In this document: in pieces, positions 35,652-45,185 of the stretch
Position numbering within the stretch: position 1 is the stretch's first letter
Layout of the letters: each line of letters starts with the position of its first letter
Assembly: GCA_029573235.1 (NCBI GenBank)
Contig: JAKQGX010000004.1
Coordinates: 33,201-97,200, forward strand
Origin: Bacteroidota bacterium
GTDB lineage: Bacteria; Bacteroidota; Bacteroidia; Chitinophagales; Chitinophagaceae
DNA length: 64,000 bases
Reading direction: 5' to 3'
The notes under the pieces: model-generated
Seen by the model: the letters and a program-made list of their open reading frames with translations, nothing else
Databases searched by the model: none
Told to the model about the DNA's origin: nothing
Made by a program: the position numbers and the translations under genes

Positions 35652-37037
35652 CTACAGTTGAAAATAGTGTCGAATAAAATCCAGCAATACTTGTATGTCT
35701 TTTTCAACAGTGGCAATGCCAACCGAAATGCGGGTGGCACCTCGCACCTTATCTTTATAGTACAGCATTTCGTGGTACTGTACTTTGAAATTTTTAGAGC
35801 GATAAAAAGCTTCTAAATCGGCTCCAGATATTTGGCTGTTGATTTCATCCAAACCCGGATTACAGAAACAACCGGTACGCAAGGATATTCCCTTTTGTAC
35901 GGCTGCTTTTTCAATATCTTCAAACAATATCATGCTGCCATCTTCTCTGTGGAAAGTCATGATGATGGTGCCACCTCTTTGTTGGGTATCTTTCGGACCT
36001 AATATTTGTAAAACCGGTGTTCCATTCTTATGTTTCAGTGTCGATAAATGATGTAGTAAATAGGCCGTGAGTTGGTTAATGCGTTTTTGAATGCGCTCTA
36101 TACCGATGGATTCAATAAACTCCAGTCCCCACTTCAGCGCCGGGATATTTAGGTAGTTGATGGTACCGTCTTCAAATCGTTCATGCCCCTCTTCTAATGT
36201 ATGAAAGGGATAGCAAACACTAGCTACATCTACCGTTCCGCCGGCAAACCAAGGCTTGCACAATTTTTCAAAAGCTGTTTTTTTAATAAGCAAACAACCT
36301 AATCCGGTGGGGTATCCAAATATTTTATAAAAGGAAAGTGAAACAAATTCAGGCTGTACTTGTTTTAAATCCAAACGAGACGTAGGCACAAAGGCTGCAG
36401 CATCCAACAATACATCGAAGCCTTTTTCTTGAGCATAGGCAATCCATTCCAATCCATGTTTCACGCCGCTCACATTGCTTTGCGCCGGCATGGCAAAAAG
36501 ACGGTTCCCTTTTCCGGCGTGCTCTTCCAATGCAGTTTTCAACACGGTTTCATCGATACGCAAATCCTCGTGCCGCACGGGTACATAGTGAGTGTTGCCG
36601 CCTTTTTGTTGGCAAAATTCCCGAATACCATTTACCGAATTATGATTGTCGGATAATAGTACAAATGGTGTATCAGCACCAAAGGGATAGGATTCGCCCA
36701 CTATCTTTAAAGCCCCTGAAGCATTTTGTGTAAACACACAGTAATAATCGGAAGCATTAAAAAACGAAAGTACTTTGGCACGGGCAGCTTCCACCATTTC
36801 CGTTGCTTTTGCAGAAGTAGGATTGATGGAATGTGGGTTGCCAAAAACACCTTGTAACATCATCTCACAATGCTTCTCCACCAGGGAAGCAGGGTATAAA
36901 TTGCCCCCGGTATAGTCGAAGTACACTTGATGCAAGGGGTGATCAAGTCGTTGGTATTCGCGGGCTCTTAGGGCAGTAAAAAAGGCTTCGTCTTCCAGCC
37001 AATCAGACTGTGATTTATTGAGTTGTTGTACTTCCAT
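35652..37037 (-). CDS. Aminotransferase class V (cysteine desulfurase / MOCOS-like)
   Basis: A 461-residue fold-type I PLP enzyme. The PLP lysine is in SLSFYKIFGYPTG and the substrate-side Cys is in LRTGCFCNPG, a motif also seen in molybdenum cofactor sulfurases. Other class V marks are LLDAAAFVPT and the early FDYTGGNLYPAS. It probably removes sulfur from cysteine or acts on a related substrate. It differs from housekeeping IscS/SufS in the Lys and Cys loops, and no suf/isc genes are adjacent. Single gene on the minus strand. Confidence 0.75.
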   Translation of the reverse strand: MEVQQLNKSQSDWLEDEAFFTALRAREYQRLDHPLHQVYFDYTGGNLYPASLVEKHCEMMLQGVFGNPHSINPTSAKATEMVEAARAKVLSFFNASDYYCVFTQNASGALKIVGESYPFGADTPFVLLSDNHNSVNGIREFCQQKGGNTHYVPVRHEDLRIDETVLKTALEEHAGKGNRLFAMPAQSNVSGVKHGLEWIAYAQEKGFDVLLDAAAFVPTSRLDLKQVQPEFVSLSFYKIFGYPTGLGCLLIKKTAFEKLCKPWFAGGTVDVASVCYPFHTLEEGHERFEDGTINYLNIPALKWGLEFIESIGIERIQKRINQLTAYLLHHLSTLKHKNGTPVLQILGPKDTQQRGGTIIMTFHREDGSMILFEDIEKAAVQKGISLRTGCFCNPGLDEINSQISGADLEAFYRSKNFKVQYHEMLYYKDKVRGATRISVGIATVEKDIQVLLDFIRHYFQL

Positions 37038-37183
37038 AATTATTGAGGTGCGTTAGCAACAAATATTAAGTGGATGAGAATTAAAGGACAAAATTATATA
37101 TTTTATTTACGAAGCAAAGTGTCCATTTAGGATTGCAACAAGCCTCAAAATAATTAAGCATAGTACCCTAATTTTACCCTTGC

Positions 37184-38452
37184 ATGAGAAGAGTATTTCC
37201 GCTAATCGTCATCTTGATTTCCCTATCGGTACTGGGTATTATATTCATACAAATGCTGTGGATTAAAAGTTCTATTGACTTCAGAAAACAACAGCGCGAT
37301 AACGAGATAACTAGTGCCATGTCATATATCCGTCAAGGTATCTACGACCGGTTTGCCACCAAAAGCCTCAACCTATTTCCGGATGAAGAATCGAAGATGG
37401 AGTTTATCAGACGTCGGTTTTCATCAGAGCTGCTGGCGGATGAAGAAATACAATCCATCATTGACCGATCGTTGAAGCAAAACAATATTCAATCACCTTT
37501 TGCATTCGTCATCAACAATGTGTATGGATACCCTATAAAAGCATACGGGAAATTGCCCGCCAAAGTGGTACCCTTGGAAATGGTGGTAACACCCGAAGGG
37601 GGCAACGTAGCCAAAGAGACGCTCTACCTCTATCTTTCGGAACATGACAACTATATAATCAGCAAAGTATTTTGGATGATTGCCGCCTCAATTGTATTTA
37701 CGGTCATCATCATTTCTGCATTTTCACTTACGGTGCGCACTTTGTTTTCACAAAAGAAATTATCGGAGATAAAAACCGATTTTATCAACAACATGACGCA
37801 TGAGTTGAAGACACCACTTGCGACCATTTCTTTGGCTATTGATGCCTTGGTGAATGACAAGGTGATTAACAACCCCGAAAAGATAAAGTACTACAGCGCT
37901 ATGATAAAAGAGGAAAACAAGCGCATGAATAAGCAAGTAGAAAAGATATTACAATCCGCCCGCTTGGAACGACAAGAGATAAAGCTGAACCTCCAACCTC
38001 TAAATGCGCACGATATCATCCGCAAGGTTGCCGACAACCTTTCGTTGCAAATACAAGAAAAAGCCGGTACACTGACGTTAAACCTTGCTGCAAGCCAATT
38101 TCAGGTCAATGTAGATGAAGTGCATTTCTCCAATATTGTTTTCAACTTATTAGACAACGCCATTAAATATTCTAAACAAGGGTTGGAAATAAATATCACA
38201 ACACTCTTACAGGGCAACATGCTGGCCATTAAAGTAAAAGACAATGGTATCGGGATGACAAAGGAAACACAGTCGCACATCTTTGATAAGTTTTACCGCG
38301 CACATACCGGCAACCTACATGATGTAAAAGGGTTTGGGCTGGGTCTAAACTATGTAAAAGCACTGACCGAAGCACAAGGTGGAAAAGTAAAAGTAGAAAG
38401 TGCCCTCAACAAAGGCAGCGTGTTTACCGTAACATTTCCATTGGTATCGTAA
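37184..38452 (+). CDS. Membrane sensor histidine kinase, orphan
   Basis: 422 residues. Two membrane helices (about 5-28 and 160-185) enclose a periplasmic sensor region. The HisKA dimerisation helix carries the phospho-acceptor His in NNMTHELKTPL near 205. The HATPase domain has NLLDNAIKYS (N box), DNGIGM (G1) and GFGLGLNYVK (G2). The signal sensed is unknown. No response regulator gene is next to it: rpoN follows in convergent orientation. Confidence 0.88.
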   Translation: MRRVFPLIVILISLSVLGIIFIQMLWIKSSIDFRKQQRDNEITSAMSYIRQGIYDRFATKSLNLFPDEESKMEFIRRRFSSELLADEEIQSIIDRSLKQNNIQSPFAFVINNVYGYPIKAYGKLPAKVVPLEMVVTPEGGNVAKETLYLYLSEHDNYIISKVFWMIAASIVFTVIIISAFSLTVRTLFSQKKLSEIKTDFINNMTHELKTPLATISLAIDALVNDKVINNPEKIKYYSAMIKEENKRMNKQVEKILQSARLERQEIKLNLQPLNAHDIIRKVADNLSLQIQEKAGTLTLNLAASQFQVNVDEVHFSNIVFNLLDNAIKYSKQGLEINITTLLQGNMLAIKVKDNGIGMTKETQSHIFDKFYRAHTGNLHDVKGFGLGLNYVKALTEAQGGKVKVESALNKGSVFTVTFPLVS

Positions 38453-38503
38453 CAACACACAAGCGCTACATCAGTCAAGAACAGACTGCCAACAACCATC
38501 ATC

Positions 38504-40003
38504 TTATAATTCTTTGCGCAAGCGAGCCACCGGAATATTCAGTTGCTCGCGGTATTTGGCAACGGTTCGGCGGGCTATGTTATAACCTTTATCGGTGAGC
38601 ATCTCCATCAACTTCTCGTCAGAATATGGCTTGCGTTTGTTTTCATTGTTGATGATATCCGATAATATCGTTTTCACTTCACGGGTGCTTACTTCTTCGC
38701 CACTATCGGTTTGCATCGCCTCAGAGAAAAAATATTTCAACGCATAAGTACCAAACTCGGTTTGCACATATTTACTATTCGCCACACGCGATACGGTAGA
38801 GATATCCAAGTTGGTGATGGCAGCAATATCTTTCAATATCATGGGGCGCAGGCTGGTATCATCACCCGACAAAAAGAATTCTTTTTGAAAATCAAGAATG
38901 GCTTGCATGGTATGCAGCAGCGTATGTTGCCGTTGTTTGATGGCATCTATAAACCATTTGGCAGCATCTAATTTTTGCTTGATAAACAAGACCGCTTCTT
39001 TCTGCTTTTTATCTTTCTTATTGCCTCGTTCATACGCCCGCATCATTTCCCTATAGCCTTCTGACACGCGTAGTTCCGGTGCATTTTTAGAGTTAAGTGA
39101 TAGTTCTAAAATACCATTATTATTAAACACAAAAAAGTCGGGAATGATATACGTTTCGGCTTTGTTGGTAAGCATGAAAGCTGCGCCGGGTTTGGGCGAC
39201 AAGCGAATGATAAGATGGATAACTTCTTTTAAATCTTGGTCGTTCAGGTTGAGGTAGCGCTGTATTTTATCATAGTGTTTTTTGGTAAACTCGTTGAAGT
39301 ATTTTTCGAGGATATCAATGGCGTGTTGCTGTGCTTTCGTATAGGGTGCGTTGCGTTTCAGTTGCAGCAAAAGGCAGTCTTGTAATGTCCATGCACCAAC
39401 ACCGGGAGGGTCAAACTGGGTTTGGATTTGATGAATCAACTCCTTTACCTCTTCTTCATCGGTATGGATGTTTTGTCCGAAGGCTAAGTCATCTACCAAG
39501 GCATGTGTTTCTCTGCGCAAATAACCATCATCATCAATGCTGCCAATGATTTGTTGGGCTATCTTTTGGCGTCGTTCATCCAACTCCAACATGCCCACTT
39601 GGTCTAATAAATAATCATGAAAATTGGTTTCCACGCGAATGGGTGTACTCTTCTGCTCTTGGTCGCTACCGTAGTAATCACTATCGTAGTAGCCGTAGTC
39701 ACCATCATCTTCTTGCTTCAAAAAATCGTCTAACTCTACTTTGTCTGCAGTATCGTCGGTCAGCTCCACATCATCCATTTCTTCGTCGTAAAGATCGTCA
39801 TTCAAATCGTTGTCGTCGGTATTGTACGCATCGTCTTCCTCTTGGCTGCTGCCTTCAGCACTTTCTAAGGCAGGATTTTCTTCCAGCTCTTCTTTGATAC
39901 GTTCTTCCAAATTGGCAGTAGGAACTTGTAGCAATTTCATGAGTTGAATTTGCTGTGGCGATAACTTCTGAAGTAGTTTTTGCTGTAACGATTGTCTGAT
40001 CAT
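38504..40003 (-). CDS. rpoN: RNA polymerase sigma-54 factor
   Basis: 499 residues. The Gln/Leu-rich activator-interacting region I is at the N-terminus (QSLQQKLLQKLSPQQIQLMKLLQVP). A very acidic stretch (about 45-110, many Asp/Glu/Tyr) forms region II. The core-binding region follows, and the RpoN box ARRTVAKYREQLNIP is close to the C-terminus. It directs polymerase to -24/-12 promoters and needs an AAA+ activator, none of which is visible here. Convergent with the histidine kinase gene. Confidence 0.96.
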   Translation of the reverse strand: MIRQSLQQKLLQKLSPQQIQLMKLLQVPTANLEERIKEELEENPALESAEGSSQEEDDAYNTDDNDLNDDLYDEEMDDVELTDDTADKVELDDFLKQEDDGDYGYYDSDYYGSDQEQKSTPIRVETNFHDYLLDQVGMLELDERRQKIAQQIIGSIDDDGYLRRETHALVDDLAFGQNIHTDEEEVKELIHQIQTQFDPPGVGAWTLQDCLLLQLKRNAPYTKAQQHAIDILEKYFNEFTKKHYDKIQRYLNLNDQDLKEVIHLIIRLSPKPGAAFMLTNKAETYIIPDFFVFNNNGILELSLNSKNAPELRVSEGYREMMRAYERGNKKDKKQKEAVLFIKQKLDAAKWFIDAIKQRQHTLLHTMQAILDFQKEFFLSGDDTSLRPMILKDIAAITNLDISTVSRVANSKYVQTEFGTYALKYFFSEAMQTDSGEEVSTREVKTILSDIINNENKRKPYSDEKLMEMLTDKGYNIARRTVAKYREQLNIPVARLRKEL

Positions 40004-40189
40004 ATTTCCAAGCTCTAATCTTTACAAATGTAATGATAACACTACAATTGGTGACCACTCATTACGATTACAAAAACCTAAAAAACGATGGCTTTTTATG
40101 AAGTGCTCCGCTCTAAAAAATAGGCAATCACTTCTTTTATAAGAATAAAAATTGTACATTTCTTGCCATTCGAATAACTAGTGTTCGGC

Positions 40190-41401
40190 ATGAGCAAACG
40201 TCCTCAAATACTAACCTCTTTTTCCTATGTTCCTTTAGAAGAAACGTTGGAAATACTACCCAAAAAACGGAAGCTTTTCTTAGGCATTCCGAAAGAAACC
40301 GCATTTCAGGAAAACCGTATTCCACTGACGCCGGAAGCTGTATCGGTATTGGTATCAAATGGGCATGATGTGTTGGTAGAGCATGGTGCCGGTGAAGGTT
40401 CCTTTTATTTTGACAGCGACTTTAGCGAAGCCGGTGCACAAATAGTGTATGACAAAACCGACTTGTATAAAGCCACCACCATTATCAAGTCGGCACCAAT
40501 AAGTGATGAAGATATACAGCTGCTGCAACCCAATCAAGTAATCATCTCTACCATTCACATGCCTTTGTTGAAAGCAGAAATGATAAGCCATCTGATGCAA
40601 AAGAAGATTATTGGGATTGCATTTGAGTCTATCAAAGATGATGCAGGCAGCTACCCTATTGTGCGTTCCATGAGTGAAATTGCCGGTAGTTTTGCGGTAC
40701 TCACTGCATCAAAATATTTAAGCAATATCCACAATGGGAAGGGCATTTTATTGGGTGGTATCTCGGGTGTGCCACCTGCCAATGTACTAATATTGGGTGC
40801 CGGAGTAGTAGGTGAATATGCCGCCCGAACGGCTATAGGTTTGGGAGCTACCGTAAAGCTTTTTGATAATTCCATTTATCGATTGATGCGTTTGCAAAAA
40901 AATATCGGAGCTCGCATATATACCTCCGTCATCGAACCCATCACCTTAGCCGAAGAATTGAAGCAAGCAGATGTAGCCATTGGTGCCTTAAAACCGATGA
41001 ATGGCATGACACCGGTTGTAGTAACCGAAGAGATGGTTAGCAATATGAAAGCCGGCTCTGTGATTATGGATGTAAGCATCGACCGAGGAGGCTGTTTTGA
41101 AACAGCAAAAATGACTACCCATGAAAATCCTATTTACAAACGATATGATGTGATACACTATTGTGTACCCAATATCTCCTCTGCCGTATCTCGCACGGCT
41201 TCGAGAGCTATTAGCAATGTACTGATGCCGATGTTGCTGCAAAGCGCCGAGACCGGTGGCATGGAAGGTTTGATACAAGCCAAACCCGGCATTCGTAATG
41301 GGGTGTATCTCTACAAAGGTTGTGTGACCAACGCTCCCATTGCCAAGCGCTTTAACCTAAAATATACCGACTTAGATTTATTGTTTACCTCACAGAGTTA
41401 A
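40190..41401 (+). CDS. ald: Alanine dehydrogenase
   Basis: 403 residues of the alanine dehydrogenase/PNT family. The N-terminal domain carries GIPKETAFQENRIPLTPEAV; the Rossmann motif VLILGAGVVGEYAA is near 205. A catalytic region follows with the His in YCVPNISSAV. It interconverts L-alanine and pyruvate with NAD(H). The N-terminus has about 25 extra residues before the usual KxxLGIPKE start, as in many Bacteroidota. GTG at 40181 is a possible but less likely start. It precedes a TerB-like gene by one base, implying coupling. Confidence 0.9.
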   Translation: MSKRPQILTSFSYVPLEETLEILPKKRKLFLGIPKETAFQENRIPLTPEAVSVLVSNGHDVLVEHGAGEGSFYFDSDFSEAGAQIVYDKTDLYKATTIIKSAPISDEDIQLLQPNQVIISTIHMPLLKAEMISHLMQKKIIGIAFESIKDDAGSYPIVRSMSEIAGSFAVLTASKYLSNIHNGKGILLGGISGVPPANVLILGAGVVGEYAARTAIGLGATVKLFDNSIYRLMRLQKNIGARIYTSVIEPITLAEELKQADVAIGALKPMNGMTPVVVTEEMVSNMKAGSVIMDVSIDRGGCFETAKMTTHENPIYKRYDVIHYCVPNISSAVSRTASRAISNVLMPMLLQSAETGGMEGLIQAKPGIRNGVYLYKGCVTNAPIAKRFNLKYTDLDLLFTSQS

Positions 41402-41402
41402 T

Positions 41403-41765
41403 ATGCCCAACCGCAGACTGAATAAAACAATAGCAGGCTACCACTTACTAATGATATTATCCGCCGTTGACGCTCGCTTCAGTGGTGATGAAGACAAAAT
41501 CATACGCGAGTACCTAGTACAAGAGTTTCCTATACATGTGAACCTCGACCGTGAAATGGCGGTTATCAGCAACCTATTGCCGGCAGAATGGCAATCGCAT
41601 TTTGTAAAAATGATGGATGATTTCTACGACGATTCTACCGAAGATGAACGCAATAATCTGCTGAACTTTGCCATTCAACTCACAAAGGCTGATAGTGTCA
41701 TCACCAAAGAAGAAAACCACTACCTGAACTTGTTATTTGAAAACTGGAAACCGGATGAGGCGTGA
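41403..41765 (+). CDS. TerB-like small helical protein
   Basis: 120 residues. Helical, with DARFSGDEDKIIREYL near the start and TKADSVITKEENHYLNLLFE near the end, the two acidic metal-binding-like turns that mark the TerB (tellurite resistance) fold. The function in this family is often unclear. It begins one base after the ald stop, so both are translated from one mRNA. No other ter genes are nearby. 41766-41987 shows no further gene. Confidence 0.65.
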   Translation: MPNRRLNKTIAGYHLLMILSAVDARFSGDEDKIIREYLVQEFPIHVNLDREMAVISNLLPAEWQSHFVKMMDDFYDDSTEDERNNLLNFAIQLTKADSVITKEENHYLNLLFENWKPDEA

Positions 41766-41987
41766 AGCAATGTTTAACACACCATTCCTTAATCAAATAT
41801 TCAGAGTTCTATGCATTGTGTGCAACCTTCCAGCTATTGTGATATCAAACGTATATTATATTGCTTGCAATATAAAAATCTTGAGTGTACAAACTACAGC
41901 AAAGATAGAATAGCCGCCAAACTCAGCATTACTCCAAAATGAAACTCTTGTTTCGCAGAAGCCTGTTTTGTGGTATTATACTTGTTT

Positions 41988-43094
41988 TTAAGGATTAATC
42001 GTTAAGAAAATATAAGCGATTAAATTTACGAGTAATACAACGCCATAAATGGAATTGCTTCTTCCACCTATTAGCGATAGCATTACCGTGAATATTGAAA
42101 TAACCAACAAAATTATTGGGAGTATATCAAGCCCTAGTATAAGTGGAATGTCATACAAATAACTAACTACAGAGATGGACGGAATAGTTAATCCAATACT
42201 GGCAATAGCTGATCCTAAGGCTAAATTTAAGCTAGTTTGAATTTTATTTTTTCTCGCTGCATTTACAGCCGCAATTCCTTCTGGCAACAATATTACACCA
42301 GCAATAATAATACCCACTAGACTTTTAGGTAATCCATAATTCACAATCATGTTTTCCAAAGGGTGTGACAAACTCTTGGCTAATAATACTACAATCGTTA
42401 AACTAATAAGCAGAAAGATGAGACTAATTACCAATGATGTATTAGAGACAGCCTGGTGTTTTGTGTCATTGGATTTATTGCTTTCTTCGTTTTCGGCTAT
42501 GAAATATTCTCTATGCCTAACCGTCTGTGCTGAAATAAAAGCCGTATATATAGTTATACAGGCAAAAATTTCAAAGATAATTTGAGATCCTGTATAGTAT
42601 GGTCCAAGTTCTCCTTTAGTGAAGGTGGGCAGTACCATTGTGAAGGCTACAATAGATATCAATGAAACCAATGCTATTTTTACAGAATGGGGGGAAAATG
42701 TTTGAGTATGAAACTTTCGACCACCTATGAATAAACACAGCCCTACTACACCGTTCAATAACAACATGACAGCAGAGTACACCGTATCTCTTGCAAAAGA
42801 GGAATATTTCTCTCCTCCCGTTATCATCAAAGAAATGATAATTGATACTTCAATGATAGTAATTGATACAGCTAAAATAATAGTACCATAAGGCTCTCCT
42901 ACACGATGTGCTACAATCTCGGAATGATGAACGGCAGACATTACCGAAAAAACAAGCAAGACACCGGCAATGGCTTGAAATAATATGTTGTCATCAAGAT
43001 ATCCTGATAGGTAAAGAATAAATGCTAATATTGGAATTGAAGTTGTCCAACCATAAAATTTCCTAATCTTTTCCAGTTTCTTCGCTTTACTCAT
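41988..43094 (-). CDS. chaA: Calcium/cation-proton antiporter, ChaA type
   Basis: 368 residues with about eleven membrane helices. The two alpha-repeat motifs of the Ca2+/cation antiporter superfamily are visible: HHSEIVAHRVGEPYGTIILAVSITIIEVS and ILLPEGIAAVNAARKN followed by LALGSAIASIGLTIP. The conserved acidic residues in both (Glu in GEPYG and in LPEG) are present. It exchanges Ca2+ (or Na+/K+) for protons at the inner membrane. Base composition is slightly more AT-rich than its neighbours. Single gene. Confidence 0.85.
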   Translation of the reverse strand: MSKAKKLEKIRKFYGWTTSIPILAFILYLSGYLDDNILFQAIAGVLLVFSVMSAVHHSEIVAHRVGEPYGTIILAVSITIIEVSIIISLMITGGEKYSSFARDTVYSAVMLLLNGVVGLCLFIGGRKFHTQTFSPHSVKIALVSLISIVAFTMVLPTFTKGELGPYYTGSQIIFEIFACITIYTAFISAQTVRHREYFIAENEESNKSNDTKHQAVSNTSLVISLIFLLISLTIVVLLAKSLSHPLENMIVNYGLPKSLVGIIIAGVILLPEGIAAVNAARKNKIQTSLNLALGSAIASIGLTIPSISVVSYLYDIPLILGLDILPIILLVISIFTVMLSLIGGRSNSIYGVVLLVNLIAYIFLTINP

Positions 43095-43287
43095 ATGATA
43101 CTACCATTATTAAAGCTCTTTTAAGCTATCTTAAATTAATTACGACAACTAAGTCAATTGGGTTGACTGTTCAAAGCAAACAATGCAATTTGCACTCAAA
43201 CTTAAGTACTTGGGTTGCAAGGGTAGCAAAAATAAATAAAAAAACAGTTGTCCTTTCAACTAAAACAAATACTAAATAAAGCACCTT

Positions 43288-44088
43288 TTATAAAAACACT
43301 GCCATCTCTTGTTGATACGCTTTGGCGGCATCATGGGCGGCTTCTGCAAAATGTGTATCGCTTCCGGAATATATAATTCCCCTCGAAACATTGATTAATA
43401 TCCCTGCTTCTTCATTCATGGCATGAGTACAAACGGTTGGTACATCGCCTCCTTGCGCTCCCACGCCCGGTATCAAAAAGAAATGTTGTGGACAAATGGC
43501 ACGCACTTGTTTTAACTGTGCACCTTGTGTTGCGCCTACTACAAACATTAGGTTGTAGGGGGTGCCCCACTCCATCACTTTTTCAAAAACTTGTTCATAC
43601 AACAGCTTATTTCCTACTTGTTGTAGTTGAAAATCATGGCTGCCTTTGTTGGATGTCAAGCCGAGCACGATTGCCCATTTGTTTTCAAATTGTAGAAAGG
43701 GCTTTACGCTGTCTTCACCCATGTACGGAGCTACCGTAACACTATCGAAGGGATAGGTTTCAAAAAATGTTTTGGCGTATTGCTCAGATGTATTGCCTAT
43801 ATCGCCGCGCTTGGCATCGGCAATAGTAAAAATTGTATCGGGTATGTAGGCTAATGTTTGTGCCATGGTTTCCCAACCTTGAATGCCTTGTGCTTCATAA
43901 AATGCTGTATTGATTTTATAACAGACGGCAAACTCTTTGGTAGCGTCTATAATGGCTTTATTAAATGCCAATACCGGATTTTCTTCTTGAAGTAAATGTG
44001 AAGGGATTTTGTTGATATCAGTATCCAGTCCTACACATAAGACCGATTTTTTTTGTTGTATATGGCGGATTAATGTCTGGCGATTCAT
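43288..44088 (-). CDS. pyrF: Orotidine 5'-phosphate decarboxylase, type 2
   Basis: A 266-residue TIM-barrel decarboxylase of the longer (type 2) subfamily. CVGLDTDINKIP marks the start, and IADAKRGDIGNTSEQYA carries the catalytic Lys and Asp. VAPYMGEDSVKPFL and FLIPGVGAQGGD form the substrate and phosphate loops. It makes UMP from OMP in pyrimidine synthesis. Single gene, upstream region divided from sdhB by about 230 nt without other genes. Confidence 0.95.
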   Translation of the reverse strand: MNRQTLIRHIQQKKSVLCVGLDTDINKIPSHLLQEENPVLAFNKAIIDATKEFAVCYKINTAFYEAQGIQGWETMAQTLAYIPDTIFTIADAKRGDIGNTSEQYAKTFFETYPFDSVTVAPYMGEDSVKPFLQFENKWAIVLGLTSNKGSHDFQLQQVGNKLLYEQVFEKVMEWGTPYNLMFVVGATQGAQLKQVRAICPQHFFLIPGVGAQGGDVPTVCTHAMNEEAGILINVSRGIIYSGSDTHFAEAAHDAAKAYQQEMAVFL

Positions 44089-44262
44089 AATGGGTATGTG
44101 CGTGTTTTTTGCTTGCGAAAGTACAACGGACGACGGATTATTTTGTCATGCTAAACAGGGTTACATATTGTTCGGCTATAGCTCAATAGTAGTACATAGT
44201 TGAACGGTGCCATCGCCACTGAAGTGGCATAGATACACATGAGCTGAAGCCCCCAAAATAAA

Positions 44263-44293
44263 AAACACCCACAGGTATTTGCTGCTGGTGTTT
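44263..44293 (-). terminator. Terminator of the sdhCAB operon
   Basis: Inverted repeat AAACACC (44263-44269) / GGTGTTT (44287-44293) with an inner CAG/CTG pairing, followed on the minus strand by TTTTTATTTT. It lies about 30 nt after the sdhB stop. Confidence 0.8.
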
Positions 44294-44321
44294 AGAAAAA
44301 TTTGTATTGAAAAGATGGTTA

Positions 44322-45074
44322 TTATTCGTTGCTTCCGGAGAAGGTAGCTGCAATGTATTCTCTATTCATGCGGGCAATATTATCTAAGGAAATGCCTTTA
44401 GGACATTCCGCTTCGCAAGCGCCTATGTTAGTGCAGCTGCCGAAGCCTTCTTTATCCATTTGTGCAATCATGTTGGTAGCACGTATTTTGGCTTCAGGAC
44501 GTCCTTGTGGCAACAAGGCCAGGTGCGATGCCTTAGCCGATACAAACAACATAGCGGATGCATTGGGACAAGCCGCAACGCAAGCACCACATCCTATGCA
44601 GGCAGCAGCAGCAAAGCTGAGGTCGGCTTGTTGTTTTTCGATAGGCAGGCAGTTGGCGTCTTGTGCATTGCCGGTATTGACAGAGATATAGCCGCCCGAT
44701 TCAATGATGCGATCGAAGGCAGTACGATCTACGACGAGGTCTTTGATAACGGGGAAAGCATCTGCTCGCCAAGGTTCTACTACAATGGTGTCGCCGTCTT
44801 TGTATTCGCGCATGTGCAATTGGCAAGTAGTAGTTTGGTGCCAAGGACCGTGTGCGCGTCCGTTGATGTGCATGCTACACATACCACAGATACCTTCGCG
44901 ACAGTCGTGGTCAAAAGCGATAGGCTCTTTGTTGTCGGCTACGAGCTGTTCGTTGAGCACATCAAACATTTCCAAGAAAGACATTTCTGAAGAGATGTCT
45001 TTTACTTGAAAGGTTTCAAATTTGCCTTGGGCTTTATTGTTTTTTTGTCTCCACACTTTCAAAGTGAGGTTCAT
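44322..45074 (-). CDS. sdhB: Succinate dehydrogenase / fumarate reductase iron-sulfur subunit
   Basis: 250 residues. [2Fe-2S] ligands are in CREGICGMC plus a downstream Cys; the [4Fe-4S] and [3Fe-4S] ligands are in [12 protein letters not shown] and [12 protein letters not shown]. It passes electrons between SdhA and the cytochrome subunit at the inner membrane. The start is set at [10 protein letters not shown] (45074); an in-frame Met five codons earlier is possible. Last gene of sdhCAB, about 110 nt after sdhA. Confidence 0.95.
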   Translation of the reverse strand: MNLTLKVWRQKNNKAQGKFETFQVKDISSEMSFLEMFDVLNEQLVADNKEPIAFDHDCREGICGMCSMHINGRAHGPWHQTTTCQLHMREYKDGDTIVVEPWRADAFPVIKDLVVDRTAFDRIIESGGYISVNTGNAQDANCLPIEKQQADLSFAAAACIGCGACVAACPNASAMLFVSAKASHLALLPQGRPEAKIRATNMIAQMDKEGFGSCTNIGACEAECPKGISLDNIARMNREYIAATFSGSNE

Positions 45075-45185
45075 ATTATAATGTTCCATTGGCTCGAGAA
45101 ATAAGAAGTACTGTTGGTATTATATGGCTTGCAGTGCTTCTCCCTTTTAAATTAGTTAATAAATATTGTTTTTGCTTTTTTTCTG

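Noticed and set aside
37175..37182. TACCCTTG as the -7 box of the histidine kinase
   Set aside because: It ends one base before the ATG, which would put the transcription start inside the gene; probably a chance match, or the start codon is further in.
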